Source of the DNA: CAWCHZ01 sp963795555 | GTDB lineage: Bacteria > Actinomycetota > Thermoleophilia > Solirubrobacterales > Solirubrobacteraceae | NCBI GenBank assembly: GCA_963795555.1 | Contig: CAWCHZ010000002.1 | Coordinates: forward strand, 992,001-1,056,000 | Direction of reading: 5' to 3' | DNA: 64,000 bases | In this document: positions 63,918-64,000 of the stretch, one piece after another | Position numbering within the stretch: the stretch's first letter is position 1 | Layout: each line of letters opens with the position of its first letter | Made by a program: the position numbers and the translations under genes | The notes under the pieces: model-generated | Databases searched by the model: none | What the model saw: only the letters and a program-made list of their open reading frames with translations | What the model was told of the DNA's origin: nothing

Positions 63918-64000
63918 ATGGCCACCACCACGCGGCCGACCACCGAGTACGACGCCGTGACGACCGGCTGTGGCCTGCTCGACCGCTCCGAGCGTGGACG
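63918..64000 (+). CDS. GcvT-like/YgfZ folate-binding protein, 5' end
   Basis: ATG 63918; only 27 codons lie in the window. TEYDAVTTGCGLLDRSERG matches the start of glycine-cleavage T proteins and YgfZ-like proteins (Y-x-A-x-x-x-x-G-L-x-D-R-S). The rest is outside the window. Confidence 0.6.
   Translation, partial: MATTTRPTTEYDAVTTGCGLLDRSERG

Overview
The window is high-GC actinobacterial DNA. It most resembles the Thermoleophilia (Solirubrobacterales): it has a complete F420 synthesis cluster with a fused FO synthase, pervasive GTG/TTG starts, and a secreted protein (51.4-52.0 kb) with the RLTYANV...GGASYA N-terminal signature that I associate with that class. The assignment rests on family recognition, not on a marker gene.

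Layout. 0-6 kb: the 3' end of a thymidylate-kinase-like gene, a 14-TM-type exporter, a FemAB/GNAT-type acyltransferase, an NTP_transf_5-type nucleotidyltransferase, a PIG-L deacetylase and a methyltransferase, probably one surface-glycan or small-molecule cluster. 6-8.2 kb: a VapBC-type toxin-antitoxin pair and an ankyrin protein. 8.2-18.9 kb: an eroded island at a tRNA-Pro gene, bounded by a 146-bp direct repeat that includes the 3' part of the tRNA. Inside or beside it are three more decayed copies of that repeat, TacAT-type and Phd/RelE-type toxin-antitoxin pairs, a nucleotidyltransferase/HTH pair, a RecQ-phosphoribosyltransferase fusion and remnants of a carrier-protein/condensation-domain system. 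No integrase is visible. 19-22.5 kb: tRNA-Gly, galT-galK, then a Fur-family regulator divergent from an MbfA-like membrane protein. 23-28 kb: an ArsR-type regulator, a methyltransferase and an electron-transfer operon (ferredoxin, NuoF-like flavoprotein, ApbE, membrane-anchored low-complexity protein). 28-36 kb: threonine dehydratase, a HAD phosphatase, rpiA, a hydroxyacid dehydrogenase, a malyl-CoA-lyase-type aldolase and a VOC protein. 36-47 kb: tRNA-Trp, molybdate transport modCBA, phosphate transport pstS / pstC-A-B with direct-repeat PHO-type boxes, two zinc-ribbon proteins, a secreted phosphoesterase and a PhoB-type DNA-binding domain. 47-54.8 kb: a membrane glycosyltransferase-like protein, ChrA, a neprosin-like locus, two tRNA-Leu genes, an MFS permease and a secreted protein. 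54.9-60.8 kb: F420 genes (F420-dependent oxidoreductase, npdG, cofD, cofC, cofE, fbiC). 60.8-64 kb: an aquaporin, a THI5-like binding protein, a receiver-like protein and the start of a GcvT-like gene.

The most unusual feature is a recurrent architecture at gene junctions. At 4.45, 26.3, 37.5 and 38.37 kb the short region where one gene's stop overlaps the next gene's start is duplicated. The upstream start codon then opens a 9-21 codon minicistron that ends exactly on the duplicated stop, which again overlaps the true start. In all four the repeat spacing has the one phase (out of three) that permits this. Other short tandem duplications also sit at gene borders or N-termini, including a 6 x 21 bp VNTR at 63.25 kb that forms a 47-codon relay ORF and a 24-bp repeat forming a 29-codon leader ORF at 29.75 kb. 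This suggests frequent junction duplication with retention of translational coupling.
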